Shown here one piece after another: positions 63,985-64,000 of a stretch of 64,000 nt of DNA. This DNA comes from Bacteroidota bacterium (lineage in GTDB: Bacteria > Bacteroidota > Ignavibacteria > Ignavibacteriales > Ignavibacteriaceae). Where the stretch lies: positions 62,001-126,000 of the forward strand of contig JAIUOE010000008.1 in the NCBI GenBank assembly GCA_020161395.1, given 5' to 3'. The notes below the pieces were generated by a model. That model saw nothing but the letters and a program-made list of their open reading frames with translations, did no database searches and was not told the DNA's origin. Position 1 is the first letter of the stretch; each line of letters opens with the position of its first letter. The translations under genes were made by a program, and so were the position numbers.

Positions 63985-64000
63985 AAAAGAAGACAGCATA

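Overview
The window looks like a chromosome segment from a member of the Ignavibacteria (Bacteroidota/Chlorobi group) or a close relative. This rests on gene content, not on any database search. Several secreted proteins end in type IX secretion (T9SS) sorting domains with the YPNPFN signature. There is a PorV/PorQ-family outer-membrane protein, a GWxTD-domain protein, a TonB receptor with an N-terminal carboxypeptidase-regulatory-like domain, Asp-box/YCF48-type propeller proteins and a cysteine-type CcmE. I see no rRNA, tRNA, CRISPR array, prophage or insertion sequence.

Layout. 1-7.9 kb: four tandem minus-strand genes for secreted, repeat-rich proteins, three complete and the last running off the window edge; two carry almost identical sorting domains. 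8.0-11.8 kb: minus-strand cytochrome c maturation operon (ccmC, ccmD, ccmE, ccmF). 12.0-18.2 kb: minus-strand housekeeping genes: rpmB, an MlaF-type ABC ATPase, dprA, a solitary EutN/CcmL shell-vertex homologue, a DUF3098-like membrane protein, an RNase H, a BamA-like barrel and a CoA-binding protein. 18.4-24.3 kb: gcvP (minus), an M3 peptidase (plus) and a DUF4160/DUF2442 pair. 24.2-31.0 kb: a FabK/NMO-type flavoprotein, a membrane glycosyltransferase, a nucleotidyltransferase, metK-ahcY and a YciO-like protein. 31.1-34.2 kb: a DUF4143 ATPase flanked by two different tandem repeats, a cysteine synthase-family enzyme and a secreted protein. 34.4-48.1 kb: eleven plus-strand genes with almost no spacing: five glycan-assembly genes, then accA, a thioesterase, nadC, a flippase, dut and dnaE. 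48.2-49.3 kb: an enoyl-ACP-reductase-like SDR and thioredoxin. 49.7-60.6 kb: a second surface module: a T9SS cargo, a TonB receptor, a 1192-residue surface protein, PorV/PorQ and GWxTD. 60.6-64.0 kb: a lipid A-type acyltransferase, a family-9 glycosyltransferase, a TsaC-like protein, a membrane coiled-coil protein and a bactofilin.

Taken together, much of the window serves the envelope: surface polysaccharide, lipid A/core, outer-membrane receptors, T9SS cargo, fatty-acid supply and a bactofilin scaffold, interleaved with core metabolism and replication. I do not see one clearly new multi-gene system. The best leads are the DUF4143 ATPase with its palindromic 32-bp tandem repeat, the glycosyltransferase fused to an apparently dead phosphoglycosyl-transferase domain, the orphan EutN-type protein, the membrane partner of the bactofilin that lacks a peptidase domain, and nadC, which has no standard start codon and lies in frame behind a thioesterase. 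Four terminators for unrelated genes share one stem design.
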